Notes: generated from the letters alone by a model not told the origin. Counted from the first letter of the stretch, positions 6,485 through 13,445 are shown. The stretch is DNA of 15,955 bases from Clostridia bacterium (GCA_017430945.1 JAFRMB010000116.1:1-15955), one strand, 5' to 3'. Program-made: numbers and translations.

Positions 6485-6513
6485 GATATGCCTGGCGGCT
6501 GCGTCGGCATATC
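6485..6513. repeat. Inverted repeat GATATGCC/GGCATATC upstream of the nucleoside phosphorylase gene
   Basis: Perfect 8-bp arms (6485-6492 and 6506-6513) with a 13-nt loop, 43 bp before the start codon. An overlapping alternative pairing uses ATCGCAT (6448-6454) and ATGCGAT (6481-6487). It may be an operator or a mutually exclusive mRNA fold. I see no U tract after it and no convincing promoter in the gap. Confidence 0.5.
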
Positions 6514-6556
6514 CTGATCCGCCCATCCTGACCCGGACTTGTGAAGGAGACACACG

Positions 6557-7324
6557 ATGAGCATAGCGAAAAACAGCATGCCGATCCTCGAGCATGACAC
6601 CGATCCGACGAGCGTGGTCACACCGGATCATGAGCACTTGCCAATGGTCCTTCCCCGCAAGGCGGTCTTCGCTTTTCTCGGCAGCGCCGTGGATCGGTAT
6701 GCGATTGAGCATGATGCACCGATCATATCATACTTCGTTTCTGCGACAAAGGATTATCCGGTCTATCTGCTCGACGTGGACGGACAGAAGGTATGCCTGG
6801 TCCAGGCCCCGGTCGGCGCGCCGGCCGCGGCTCAGATACTGGACTGGCTGATCGCCTATGGCGTCAGGGAGATCATCAGCGGAGGTTCCTGCGGCGCACT
6901 GACGGATCTGCCTGAGGGCATGTTCCTGATCCCCAGCAGGGCGCTCCGAGACGAGGGGACCTCCTATCACTATCTTCCGCCGGAGCGCTTCATCGATGTA
7001 TCCGGGATCGCGCAGGCCGCCATTGAGAAGGCCGTGAAGGCCCGCGGTCTTACGTACGGGAAGGTCGTGACGTGGTCGACAGACGGCTTCTTTCGCGAAA
7101 CGAAAGAGAAAGTGGCTTATCGAAAGCGCGAAGGGTGCTCGGTCGTCGAAATGGAGTGCTCTGCGCTGGCGGCCTGTGCGAAGCTGCGGGGCGCCGTCTG
7201 GGGGGAGCTGCTGTTCACGGCCGATACGCTCGCGGACGCCGGGAATTACGACGCGCGCGATTGGGGCGGCGATTCAAAAGAGCTGGCATTGGCCCTGTGC
7301 ATCGAGGCCGTCATGAATATATGA
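6557..7324 (+). CDS. Nucleoside phosphorylase (PNP/UDP phosphorylase family)
   Basis: 255 residues in the PNP_UDP_1 fold. The visible family marks are ISGGSCGALTDLPEG around 107-121 (phosphate and base region), RDEGTSYHY at 131-139 (ribose/base loop), VEMECSAL at 197-204 (the Met-Glu that binds the ribose hydroxyls) and FTADTLADAG at 220-229 (with the Asp that acts on the purine N7 in related enzymes). It should cleave a nucleoside with phosphate, releasing a base and ribose-1-phosphate. Whether the substrate is a purine or a uridine nucleoside cannot be told, and a nucleosidase role is possible. It is soluble with no signal peptide. The start ATG 6557 has AAGGAGA upstream. The next gene begins 55 bp later and may be co-transcribed. 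Confidence 0.92.
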   Translation: MSIAKNSMPILEHDTDPTSVVTPDHEHLPMVLPRKAVFAFLGSAVDRYAIEHDAPIISYFVSATKDYPVYLLDVDGQKVCLVQAPVGAPAAAQILDWLIAYGVREIISGGSCGALTDLPEGMFLIPSRALRDEGTSYHYLPPERFIDVSGIAQAAIEKAVKARGLTYGKVVTWSTDGFFRETKEKVAYRKREGCSVVEMECSALAACAKLRGAVWGELLFTADTLADAGNYDARDWGGDSKELALALCIEAVMNI

Positions 7325-7379
7325 ATCAGCCAGAGCGGCAGCGGCAGCGCGCCGCGCAAGGCCGCCAACGAAGGAGAAT

Positions 7380-8132
7380 ATGGATATGGATTACATAAGG
7401 GTCACAAAGGACAATCTGGCAAGCGAGCATATCTGCTGCGCCATCTCAAACAACAGGGATATCCAGGTCGCTTCCAAGAAGGCGTGGCTGTCGGACCGCT
7501 TTGACGACGGCCTGGTCTTTCTGAAAAGCACGGAACGGGGAAAATGCTTCATCGAGTACATCCCCGCGGAGAATGCCTGGAACCCCATCGACGCCGACGG
7601 CTACATGTACATCGATTGCCTTTGGGTCTCCGGCTCTCTCAAGGGGCACGGATACTCGAGCGACCTGCTGGACAGGTGCATTTGCGACAGCAGAGATAAA
7701 GGCAGGAAAGGCCTGTGTATCCTTTGCGCGGCAAAAAAGAAGCCGTTCCTCGCCGATCCCGGTTTTTTGAAACACAAGGGATTCTCCGTGTGCGACGAGG
7801 CGGACAACGGCATCCAGCTGTGGTACCTGCCGTTCGATCCCGATGCTGCGCCGCCGAGGTTCCGGGAATGCGCGAGGCATCCGCATGTGGAAGAGGATGG
7901 CTATGTCCTGTACTACACCAGCCAATGCCCGTTCAACGCGAAGTATGTGCCGATCGTCGAGCAGACAGCCAGGGCGCACGGCATTCCGTTCCGGGCGATC
8001 CACATCGAAAGCAGGGCGGAAGCGCAGAACGCGCCGACTCCGATCACGACCTACGCGCTGTTCCGTGACGGATCGTATCTGACGAACGAGCAGATGAATG
8101 AGGCGCGCTTCTTGAAGCTGATTGCCCGATAG
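7380..8132 (+). CDS. GNAT acetyltransferase fused to a YoaP (thioredoxin-like) domain
   Basis: 250 residues. The N-terminal GNAT domain carries the motif A region VSGSLKGHGYSSDLL at 83-97. The C-terminal part (about 170-250) matches the YoaP domain: YYTSQCPFNAKYVP at 178-191, where the usual thioredoxin CxxC is reduced to C183-P-F-N, followed by PTPITTYALF with the cis-Pro region and a YLTNEQMNEARFLKLI tail. B. subtilis YoaP has the same order. The substrate is unknown. A single active-site Cys would suit thiol binding rather than disulfide reduction (inference). AAGGAG at 7371-7376 is only 3 nt from ATG 7380 and 9 nt from the in-frame ATG 7386, so the true start may be 7386. No membrane segments. 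Confidence 0.9.
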   Translation: MDMDYIRVTKDNLASEHICCAISNNRDIQVASKKAWLSDRFDDGLVFLKSTERGKCFIEYIPAENAWNPIDADGYMYIDCLWVSGSLKGHGYSSDLLDRCICDSRDKGRKGLCILCAAKKKPFLADPGFLKHKGFSVCDEADNGIQLWYLPFDPDAAPPRFRECARHPHVEEDGYVLYYTSQCPFNAKYVPIVEQTARAHGIPFRAIHIESRAEAQNAPTPITTYALFRDGSYLTNEQMNEARFLKLIAR

Positions 8133-8140
8133 CATCCGTG

Positions 8141-8168
8141 CCTGCGCGGCGCCCGGTCGGGGCGCAGG
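8141..8168. repeat. GC-rich inverted repeat CCTGCGC/GCGCAGG after the YoaP gene
   Basis: 7-bp arms (8141-8147 and 8162-8168) around a 14-nt loop that can itself pair partly. No T run follows, so a terminator function is doubtful. Confidence 0.35.
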
Positions 8169-8216
8169 ATCCGGCCCTGCGCGTTTGGGTCTGACTATAG
8201 CTTTGGAAAAGGCTGT

Positions 8217-8663
8217 ATGAGAAGGATGATGATATCGATGACGGCGGCTGAATTGTGGGAAAGATCCGGGTTGACCGGCAGGTACGAGGCCTGGGCCTTC
8301 GGCGGCGCTCCTGACAAGCTGGCCGAGCTGACCGCAAAGGGTCTGAAGACGGCGACCAGCTCTGCCCTGAGCCTCTTCCGGGCGTCGCAAGAGCCGTTGC
8401 CGCAGGCGGGCGACTACAGCGTGATCCTGGATTCAAAGGGGAATGCCGTCTGCATCATAAGGACGACGAACGTGTATGTGACCCGATTCGATCAGGTTCC
8501 GGAAGTACACGCCATCATGGAGGGCGAAGGGGACCTGTCTCTGGACTACTGGAGAAGCGTCCACGAGGAATTCTTCACGGAAGAGCTTCGATCCATCGGG
8601 CTGCGCTTCGGCCCCGACATGGATGTCGTTTGTGAAGCGTTCGAGCTGGCTTATGTCGAATGA
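8217..8663 (+). CDS. ASCH domain-containing protein
   Basis: 148 residues. The ASCH fold is shown by the KGLKTAT motif (41-47), the LPQAGDYSVILDSKGNAVCIIRTTNVYV strand region at 61-88 and the DYWRSVHEEFF helix at 110-120. This is the common clostridial subfamily of about 145 residues. ASCH domains are related to PUA-like RNA-binding folds and are proposed to bind RNA or modified nucleosides; a few act as amidohydrolases on acetylated cytidine. The exact role here is unknown. Starts at 8217, 8226, 8229 and 8238 are in frame; conservation begins near 8238 (MTAAELWERSG), and AGAAGG at 8219-8224 precedes it. The gene may therefore be 7 codons shorter than given. Confidence 0.9.
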   Translation: MRRMMISMTAAELWERSGLTGRYEAWAFGGAPDKLAELTAKGLKTATSSALSLFRASQEPLPQAGDYSVILDSKGNAVCIIRTTNVYVTRFDQVPEVHAIMEGEGDLSLDYWRSVHEEFFTEELRSIGLRFGPDMDVVCEAFELAYVE

Positions 8664-8711
8664 TCCCGGCCTTCAGGAACGCAGGCGCGGCGCGAAGCCG
8701 GCACCTTTCGG

Positions 8712-8741
8712 TTGCCCGGATGGGGTCGGTCGTGCTATAAT
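8712..8741 (+). promoter_or_regulatory. Candidate promoter in the gap
   Basis: TTGCCC (8712-8717), an 18-bp spacer and a consensus TATAAT (8736-8741). The expected start, near 8748, falls at the first base of a stem-loop rather than before a gene. Confidence 0.5.
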
Positions 8742-8747
8742 GCTTTT

Positions 8748-8787
8748 GCCGGATCGATCGCTGCAGGCTCTGCCTGCAGGGACCGGC
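8748..8787 (+). ncRNA. Possible small RNA 5' stem-loop, unproven
   Basis: CTGCAGGC (8761-8768) pairs perfectly with GCCTGCAG (8772-8779) over a 3-nt loop. An outer GCCGG (8748-8752) pairs with CCGGC (8783-8787). It begins where transcription from the candidate promoter would start. No clear U-tailed terminator closes a short transcript, so it may instead be a 5' leader structure of the downstream regulator gene about 240 bp away. Confidence 0.3.
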
Positions 8788-9026
8788 TTCGTCATTTGGG
8801 ATGGATCCCCGACTTCGCGCAGCGACGGATGATCCCGGTCCAAAGCCTTTGTTCGCGGACATGAGGGTCTCCGGTTTGCCCGGAAGGCGCATGACGGCCG
8901 TCAGCCGGACTGACAGTGCGGGCGACGGGTCCCCGTCCGGAAGGATCGCATATGCGCGCTCCACGATGCGTAGGTAGCCTGCGCCTTGCCTCTGTGATAG
9001 AATGTCGCTGAAAGGAGGCAAACGCC

Positions 9027-9614
9027 ATGGATAAATACGTTACCGGAAGCGTGATACGCAAGCTTCGCGAGCGCAAAAGGATGACCCAGGAGGAACTGGC
9101 CGGGCAGATCTTTGTCAGCGGCAAGGCGGTGAGCAAATGGGAGACCGGCCAGGGCTTCCCCGATATCAGCCTGCTCGAACCGCTGGCAAGGGCGCTCGAT
9201 ATCTCCGTGATCGAACTGTTGTCCGGCGAGGATGTCCGCAACTTGAACCGGTCCGCCAATATGGCGAAGGGATCTTTCTATGTCTGCCCCGTATGCGGCA
9301 ACGTGATCCTGTCGACCGGCGAGGCCGTCGTGAGTTGCTGCGGCATCACGCTGCCGCCGCTCGAGCCGGAGGACCCGGACGCGGACCACGCGATCCGCTC
9401 GGAGATCTTCGAGGACGAATACCGCGTCACGGTCGATCACCCGATGGCCAAAGATCACTACATCTCGTTCCTCGCGGCGGTATCCGACCGCAGCGTGCAG
9501 CTCACAAAGCTGTATCCTGAAGAGAGCGCCGAAGCGCGGTTCCGGATAGACGGGGTCAGGCATTTTATCGCCTGCTGCAACCGGCACGGTCTGTTCCGGC
9601 TGAAGCCGAGATGA
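9027..9614 (+). CDS. XRE-family regulator fused to a desulfoferrodoxin / superoxide-reductase-like module
   Basis: 195 residues. Residues 5-65 are a canonical HTH_3 domain (IRKLRERKRMTQEELAGQIF, then VSGKAVSKWETGQGFPD). From about 84 the protein follows class I desulfoferrodoxin. FYVCPVCGN with CCG gives Cys87, Cys90, Cys104 and Cys105, the four ligands of a rubredoxin-like Dx iron centre. His121, His138 and His144 (HPMAKDHY) plus Cys184-x2-His187 (CNRHGLF) supply the four-His one-Cys set of the superoxide reductase site. So both iron centres appear complete behind a DNA-binding domain. The inferred role is a transcription factor responsive to superoxide, oxygen or iron. The catalytic Glu-Lys before the first His of true superoxide reductases is replaced by Ala-Asp here, so enzyme activity is uncertain. 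The start ATG 9027 has AAAGGAGG upstream, and GATAGAAT at about 8996-9003 may be its -10 box. Confidence 0.9.
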   Translation: MDKYVTGSVIRKLRERKRMTQEELAGQIFVSGKAVSKWETGQGFPDISLLEPLARALDISVIELLSGEDVRNLNRSANMAKGSFYVCPVCGNVILSTGEAVVSCCGITLPPLEPEDPDADHAIRSEIFEDEYRVTVDHPMAKDHYISFLAAVSDRSVQLTKLYPEESAEARFRIDGVRHFIACCNRHGLFRLKPR

Positions 9615-9623
9615 AGATCCGTG

Positions 9624-9656
9624 GATGCCGTCTGCCGGCTCCCCGGCGGCGGCATC
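9624..9656. repeat. Stem-loop between the XRE-fusion and CmpB-like genes
   Basis: GATGCCG (9624-9630) pairs with CGGCATC (9650-9656); inside, GCCGG (9634-9638) pairs with CCGGC (9643-9647). No T run follows, so it is not a standard terminator. It may be an mRNA stability or partial termination element. Confidence 0.5.
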
Positions 9657-9685
9657 GCCCCGGCTCTGCATAACATGAAAAGGAA

Positions 9686-10645
9686 ATGATGGCTTTGGAT
9701 CAGTTGTACCGTCTGACGCTCCTGTTCTTCTTCTATGCGTTCATCGGCTGGTGTACGGAAGTGACGCTGAAGTACATCCAGTATCATCGCTTCATCAATC
9801 GTGGTTTTTTGGCCGGGCCGGTCTGCCCGATCTACGGCGCGGGCGCTCTGCTGATCACACTGTTCACGGGCGCCCTCTCTCCCATCGAACATGCCATCGG
9901 CACCACCTTCATCCTATCCTTCGTCGTGTGCGGCACCGTGGAATACCTCACCAGCTATGTGCAGGAAAAGCTGTTCCATGCGCGCTGGTGGGATTACAGT
10001 CAAAAGCCGATGAACCTGAACGGGCGCATCTGGATCGGCAACCTGATCCTGTTCGGCCTTGGCGGCATCGTCGTCGTATATGCCGGCGATCCGCTGTTCG
10101 ACAGGCTATTCGTGCGGCTCCCCCACCCGGCACAGAAGACGGTCACATTGATCCTTCTGGCGGTATTCATCGCCGATTGTGTGAACACGCAGTTCATACT
10201 GAAGCTGGTCAGGACCGGGATCAGGCACAGTGAAGCAGATGACACAGAGGAGATCAAAAGGGAGATCGCACACCTGTTCAGCGACAGGAACGTGTTCTAC
10301 CGCCGCTTCGTCGACGCCTATCCCGAGGTCGTCTACCGCACCGAGCGCGTCAAGGAGCGGTTGAAGGCCGTACAGCGCGAGACAGAGCGCTTCCGCCAGG
10401 AAGCCGAGGAACAGTACCGGGCGTTCGTCAGGTCGCTCGAGGCCCCTGCCTCTATCCGCAGCAGGATCATCAGCAAGCAGGGCCGGCTCATCGAGATGCT
10501 CTATGATGCGGACCACGTGTCGGAAGAAGCCGCTGCGCTGAAATCAGAGATAGACGGCGAGCTGGAGCGGCTGAACGCGCATCCGCTGGTCAAGACCCTG
10601 AACCGGCTGGGCAGTGCGGATGCATTCAAAGGCGCCGGCAGTTGA
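9686..10645 (+). CDS. CmpB-like multi-pass membrane protein (putative ABC-transporter type IV family)
   Basis: 319 residues. The N-terminal half is a membrane domain with about five hydrophobic segments (roughly 8-24, 48-66, 70-88, 115-133 and 150-172). It carries the family's marks: NRGFLAGPVCPIYGAGAL at 38-55, VEYLTSYVQEKLF at 85-97 and WWDYSQKPMNLNGRI at 101-115. Residues from about 180 onward form a long charged cytoplasmic tail that looks largely coiled-coil (EVVYRTERVKERLKAVQRET). The family (Pfam ABC_trans_CmpB) is widespread in Firmicutes; a transport role is only putative and no ATPase gene lies nearby. AAAAGGAA at 9678-9685 precedes ATG 9686 and the in-frame ATG 9689, either of which may be used. 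The next gene begins 49 bp downstream. Confidence 0.9.
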   Translation: MMALDQLYRLTLLFFFYAFIGWCTEVTLKYIQYHRFINRGFLAGPVCPIYGAGALLITLFTGALSPIEHAIGTTFILSFVVCGTVEYLTSYVQEKLFHARWWDYSQKPMNLNGRIWIGNLILFGLGGIVVVYAGDPLFDRLFVRLPHPAQKTVTLILLAVFIADCVNTQFILKLVRTGIRHSEADDTEEIKREIAHLFSDRNVFYRRFVDAYPEVVYRTERVKERLKAVQRETERFRQEAEEQYRAFVRSLEAPASIRSRIISKQGRLIEMLYDADHVSEEAAALKSEIDGELERLNAHPLVKTLNRLGSADAFKGAGS

Positions 10646-10694
10646 TCGACTGCCGTCACGAGAAGGCAATGAGCGGCCAGTGAGGTGGATGCGT

Positions 10695-11501
10695 ATGCTG
10701 TTTCACGCAAAGGAATCGACGATCCAGGTATCCGGCAGCCGAATGACGTACGTGTCGTTTGGCAGCGGCAGCGCGCCGCTGGTGATGATCCCCGGGCTCA
10801 GCCTCAGGTCCATACACGGTTCTGCGCTGCCGCTGGCCTGGATGTTTCGCATCCTCAGCCGGGATCACAAGGTCTATGTTCTGGACAAAAGGGAAGCTGT
10901 CCCGGAGGGATGCCGGATAGTCGACCTTGCGAACGACGCGGCGGAGGCCATGCATCAGCTCGGCATCGGCCGCGCCGACGTGATCGGCATCTCGCTGGGC
11001 GGCATGATCGCCCAGCAGCTCGCGCTGGATCATCCCGGGATCGTGCGACACCTCGTGCTCGGCGTGACGCTGAGCAGGCCGAACGACACCCTTCGGGCCG
11101 TCATCGGCAAGTGGGTGCGCGATGCCTCTGACGGCGACCTGCGGGCGATCGTCCCGGATATGATGAAAAAAATGTACTCGGATCGTTATCTCAGGAAGTA
11201 TCGATGGCTGTTCCCGATCGCCTTAAAGACGGCGAAGCTGGACGATCCCGAGCGCTTTATCCGGCTCGCGAAGGCCTGCCTGACCTGCGATACCTATGAC
11301 CGTCTGGACCAGCTTCGCTGCCCGGTGCTGGTGCTCGGCGGTGCGGACGACAGGATCGTCACGGCAAAGGCGTCCGAGGAGATCGCGGATCGGATCGGCT
11401 GTCAGATCCACATGTATGAGGGCCTTGGCCACGCCGCCTATGAGGAGGCCGGGGATTTCGACCGCAGGATCTTCGATTTTTTGAAAAATGACCCTGCGTG
11501 A
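10695..11501 (+). CDS. Alpha/beta-fold hydrolase
   Basis: 268 residues. The fold is shown by the oxyanion region MIPGLS (31-36), the nucleophile elbow GISLGG with Ser100, an acidic candidate Asp218/Asp219 in GGADDRIV and His246 in GLGHAAYEE. These form a complete Ser-Asp-His triad. It should be an esterase, lipase or related hydrolase of small substrates; the substrate is not predictable. No signal peptide is seen, so it is cytoplasmic. The start ATG 10695 has GAGGTGG at 10682-10688; an in-frame ATG 10689 lies too close to that site. It is 49 bp downstream of the CmpB-like gene and may be co-transcribed. Its stop at 11501 lies directly before a MerR-type promoter. Confidence 0.9.
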   Translation: MLFHAKESTIQVSGSRMTYVSFGSGSAPLVMIPGLSLRSIHGSALPLAWMFRILSRDHKVYVLDKREAVPEGCRIVDLANDAAEAMHQLGIGRADVIGISLGGMIAQQLALDHPGIVRHLVLGVTLSRPNDTLRAVIGKWVRDASDGDLRAIVPDMMKKMYSDRYLRKYRWLFPIALKTAKLDDPERFIRLAKACLTCDTYDRLDQLRCPVLVLGGADDRIVTAKASEEIADRIGCQIHMYEGLGHAAYEEAGDFDRRIFDFLKNDPA

Positions 11502-11505
11502 TGGG

Positions 11506-11536
11506 TTGCTCATGACGCTGCGTCATGCGCTATCCT
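11506..11536 (+). promoter_or_regulatory. MerR-type promoter with operator dyad
   Basis: TTGCTC (11506-11511) and TATCCT (11531-11536) are separated by 19 bp, the long spacing typical of MerR-controlled promoters. The spacer and the last -35 base hold the perfect dyad CATGACG-CTG-CGTCATG (11511-11527). It lies directly before the MerR gene, so autoregulation is likely. The expected leader is very short (about 17 nt). Confidence 0.7.
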
Positions 11537-11559
11537 GATCGCGAAGGAGGTGAAACGCT

Positions 11560-12306
11560 GTGTCCAAATACACGACTGGTGAGATCGCCAGGCTCTGCGG
11601 CGTGACCGTCCGCACGGTCCAGTACTACGACGCCCGTGGGATCCTCGTGCCGAGCGAACTGACGGATGGCGGCAGAAGGCTGTATTCCGAAGACGATGTG
11701 AAGCGGATGAAGATCATCTGCTTCCTGCGCGAGCTCGGCCTCTCGATCGATTCGATCGGCCAGCTTCTCGCCGAAGAAGATCCGGGCAGTGTCATTTCTC
11801 TGCTCCTGGATCAACAGGAGGCGTCGCTGAAGGAAGAGATCATCGAACGGGAGGACAAGCTCAGGAAGCTTGCCGAGCTGAAAACCGGATTGAAGAGCGT
11901 CAGCGCATTCTCGGTCGAATCCATCGGGGACATAGCGTACATCATGACGAACAAAAAGAAACTGAGGCATCTTCGCATCACCATGATCGCGGCCGCGATA
12001 CCGCTCGGCATCCTGCAGTGGTCGTCCATCATCCTGTGGATCACCAGGGGGATCTGGTGGCTGTTTCTGGTCTGGGTCATCGTCGCGATCCCCTATACGA
12101 TCCTGCTCGCCAGGTGGTATTTCAGGAAGATGGCCTACATCTGCCCGCAGTGCCACGCGGTCTTTCAGCCGACCCTCAAGGAAGGCCTCTGGGCCAACCA
12201 CACATACGCCACGCGCAAGCTCACCTGCCCCTCCTGCGGGCATCGCGGCTTCTGCGTGGAGGTGGCGGCCGATCCGGACATGAAAGGCGACGCAGTGGCG
12301 CAGTGA
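11560..12306 (+). CDS. MerR-family regulator with two membrane helices and a C-terminal zinc ribbon
   Basis: 248 residues. Residues 4-70 are a clear MerR winged HTH (TTGEIARLCGVTVRTVQYYD, then a GRRLYSEDDVKRM wing). A coiled-coil-like helix (about 85-115) should mediate dimerisation. Two hydrophobic segments (about 138-160 and 164-186) then form a hairpin in the membrane. The end carries a treble-clef-like zinc ribbon, CPQC at 195-198 and CPSC at 223-226. Most MerR proteins are soluble, so membrane anchoring of the DNA-binding dimer is notable; it suggests sensing at the membrane (inference). The start is GTG 11560 with a strong GAAGGAGG at 11542-11549. A MerR-type dyad promoter precedes the gene. 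The next gene begins with GTG in a 4-nt overlap with this stop, so they are probably translationally coupled. Confidence 0.9.
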   Translation: MSKYTTGEIARLCGVTVRTVQYYDARGILVPSELTDGGRRLYSEDDVKRMKIICFLRELGLSIDSIGQLLAEEDPGSVISLLLDQQEASLKEEIIEREDKLRKLAELKTGLKSVSAFSVESIGDIAYIMTNKKKLRHLRITMIAAAIPLGILQWSSIILWITRGIWWLFLVWVIVAIPYTILLARWYFRKMAYICPQCHAVFQPTLKEGLWANHTYATRKLTCPSCGHRGFCVEVAADPDMKGDAVAQ

Positions 12307-13445
12307 AGGATAAAATGGATATGGGGAGATGCGCGTCGATGGACGAACTGGTCCTGTACATACACGGAAAAGGCGGGAGCGCTTCGGAGAGTGAACACTT
12401 CAGGCCCCTGTTCCCCGGCAGAGATGTCGCGGGCCTCGACTACAGGACCTCCACTCCCTGGGAGACGGGGAGAGAGATCCGCGTCGCCGTGGAATCTTTC
12501 AGGCGTAAGTACGCAGGCATCACGCTGATCGCCAACAGCATCGGCGCGCTGTTCAGCATGAGCGGAGACCTGGACCCTCTGATCGACAAGGCGTATCTCA
12601 TCTCCCCGATCGTCGACATGGAGAAGCTGATCCTCGGCATGATGGCCAGCGCCGGCGTGGCGGAGGCGGAATTGCGTGAACGCGGCGTGATACCGGTCCC
12701 GGGTGGAGAAGACCTTTCATGGGCGTATCTTTGCTACGTCCGGGAACACCCCGTCCGTTGGACCGTGCCGACGGAGATCCTCTATGGGAAAAGAGACGCA
12801 TTGACTTCCCTTGAGACCATCGAAGCGTTCGCGAAGGAACACGGAGCCGGTCTGACCGTCATGGAGGACGGCGAGCACTGGTTCCATACGGATGCGCAGC
12901 TGCGCTTCATGGATGACTGGCTGATGCGCTGCGATGACAGGTCTCTTTCCGTGAACGGCACGCGATACCGCCTTCTCCGGCTCCTGGGGCGCGGGAAAGG
13001 CGGGTATTCGTATCTGGCGGAGCGGAAGGGGCAGCGCGCGGTGCTGAAGCAGATCCACCACGAGCCCTGCGACTACTACGCCTTCGGAAACAAGATCGAG
13101 GCGGAGCGCCGCGATTACGCGCGTCTGAAGCAAGCCGGCGTCCGCGTGCCCGATATGCTTGACATCGACACCGAAGCGGAGCGGATCTTGAAGGCCTACG
13201 TCGCCGGACCGACCATCGACGAGCTGTTGCGCGCGGGGGTCTCTGTCGAGGCATGGATCCCACAGGTGCGGGAAATGGCGGCGAAGGCCAGGGCCGCCGG
13301 TTTGAACATCGACTATTACCCCACCAATTTCGTCGCGTCGGGCGGATCGCTCTGGTATGTGGATTATGAGTGCAACGCGTACGTGGAGCGATGGGATCTG
13401 GAGCACTGGGGCCTCAAGTACTGGCAGGTGGGATCCCATGTCTGA
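12303..13445 (+). CDS. Alpha/beta hydrolase fused to a protein-kinase-like / APH-like domain
   Basis: 380 residues from GTG 12303. Residues 13-210 form an alpha/beta hydrolase: LYIHGKGG (18-25), nucleophile elbow ANSIGA with Ser79, Asp165 in YGKRDALT and His192 in DGEHWFH. Residues 212-380 look like a small kinase-fold protein: a glycine-rich loop LGRGKGGYSYLA (228-239), Lys249 in AVLKQI, Glu266 in EAERRDY, a catalytic-loop-like NIDYYPTNF with Asp337 and Asn342, and a DFG-like VDYE with Asp354. Each half also occurs as a separate clostridial protein, to my recollection, so the fusion implies linked function. Alternative starts are ATG 12315, 12321 and 12339; conservation begins at 12339. GTG 12303 overlaps the MerR stop by 4 nt. 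The substrate and phosphate acceptor are unknown. Confidence 0.9.
   Translation: MKDKMDMGRCASMDELVLYIHGKGGSASESEHFRPLFPGRDVAGLDYRTSTPWETGREIRVAVESFRRKYAGITLIANSIGALFSMSGDLDPLIDKAYLISPIVDMEKLILGMMASAGVAEAELRERGVIPVPGGEDLSWAYLCYVREHPVRWTVPTEILYGKRDALTSLETIEAFAKEHGAGLTVMEDGEHWFHTDAQLRFMDDWLMRCDDRSLSVNGTRYRLLRLLGRGKGGYSYLAERKGQRAVLKQIHHEPCDYYAFGNKIEAERRDYARLKQAGVRVPDMLDIDTEAERILKAYVAGPTIDELLRAGVSVEAWIPQVREMAAKARAAGLNIDYYPTNFVASGGSLWYVDYECNAYVERWDLEHWGLKYWQVGSHV

Larger units (their letters stand above)
8664..9026. other. 363-bp gap without a convincing protein gene
   Basis: It contains a promoter-like pair (8712-8741), a stem-loop directly downstream (8748-8787), a second small hairpin GACGG/CCGTC (8924-8937) and the SD region of the next gene. 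Open frames cross it on both strands, but none has a start with a ribosome binding site or a recognisable motif. Confidence 0.6.

Noticed and set aside
7446..8390. Minus-strand open frame of about 310 codons
   Set aside because: It opposes the certain GNAT-YoaP and ASCH genes, lacks a ribosome binding site and matches no family.
8575..9021. Minus-strand frame through the 8664-9026 gap, with a fairly protein-like stretch LRIVERAYAILPDGD
   Set aside because: It starts only at TTG with no Shine-Dalgarno site, overlaps the ASCH gene on the other strand, and shows no domain. A gene remnant cannot be excluded but is not supported.
9624..9656. Stem-loop considered as a terminator after the XRE-fusion gene
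   Set aside because: There is no U tract after the stem, so it is recorded only as an inverted repeat.
11511..11527. Dyad considered as a terminator for the upstream hydrolase gene
   Set aside because: Its stem is short and no T run follows. Its place between -35 and -10 boxes before a MerR gene fits an operator better.
12018..12302. Extension of the hydrolase-kinase frame upstream inside the MerR gene
   Set aside because: The upstream codons give Arg/His/Pro-rich sequence without similarity to the hydrolase domain, and the MerR gene is certain. The GTG at 12303 or a later ATG is the real start.
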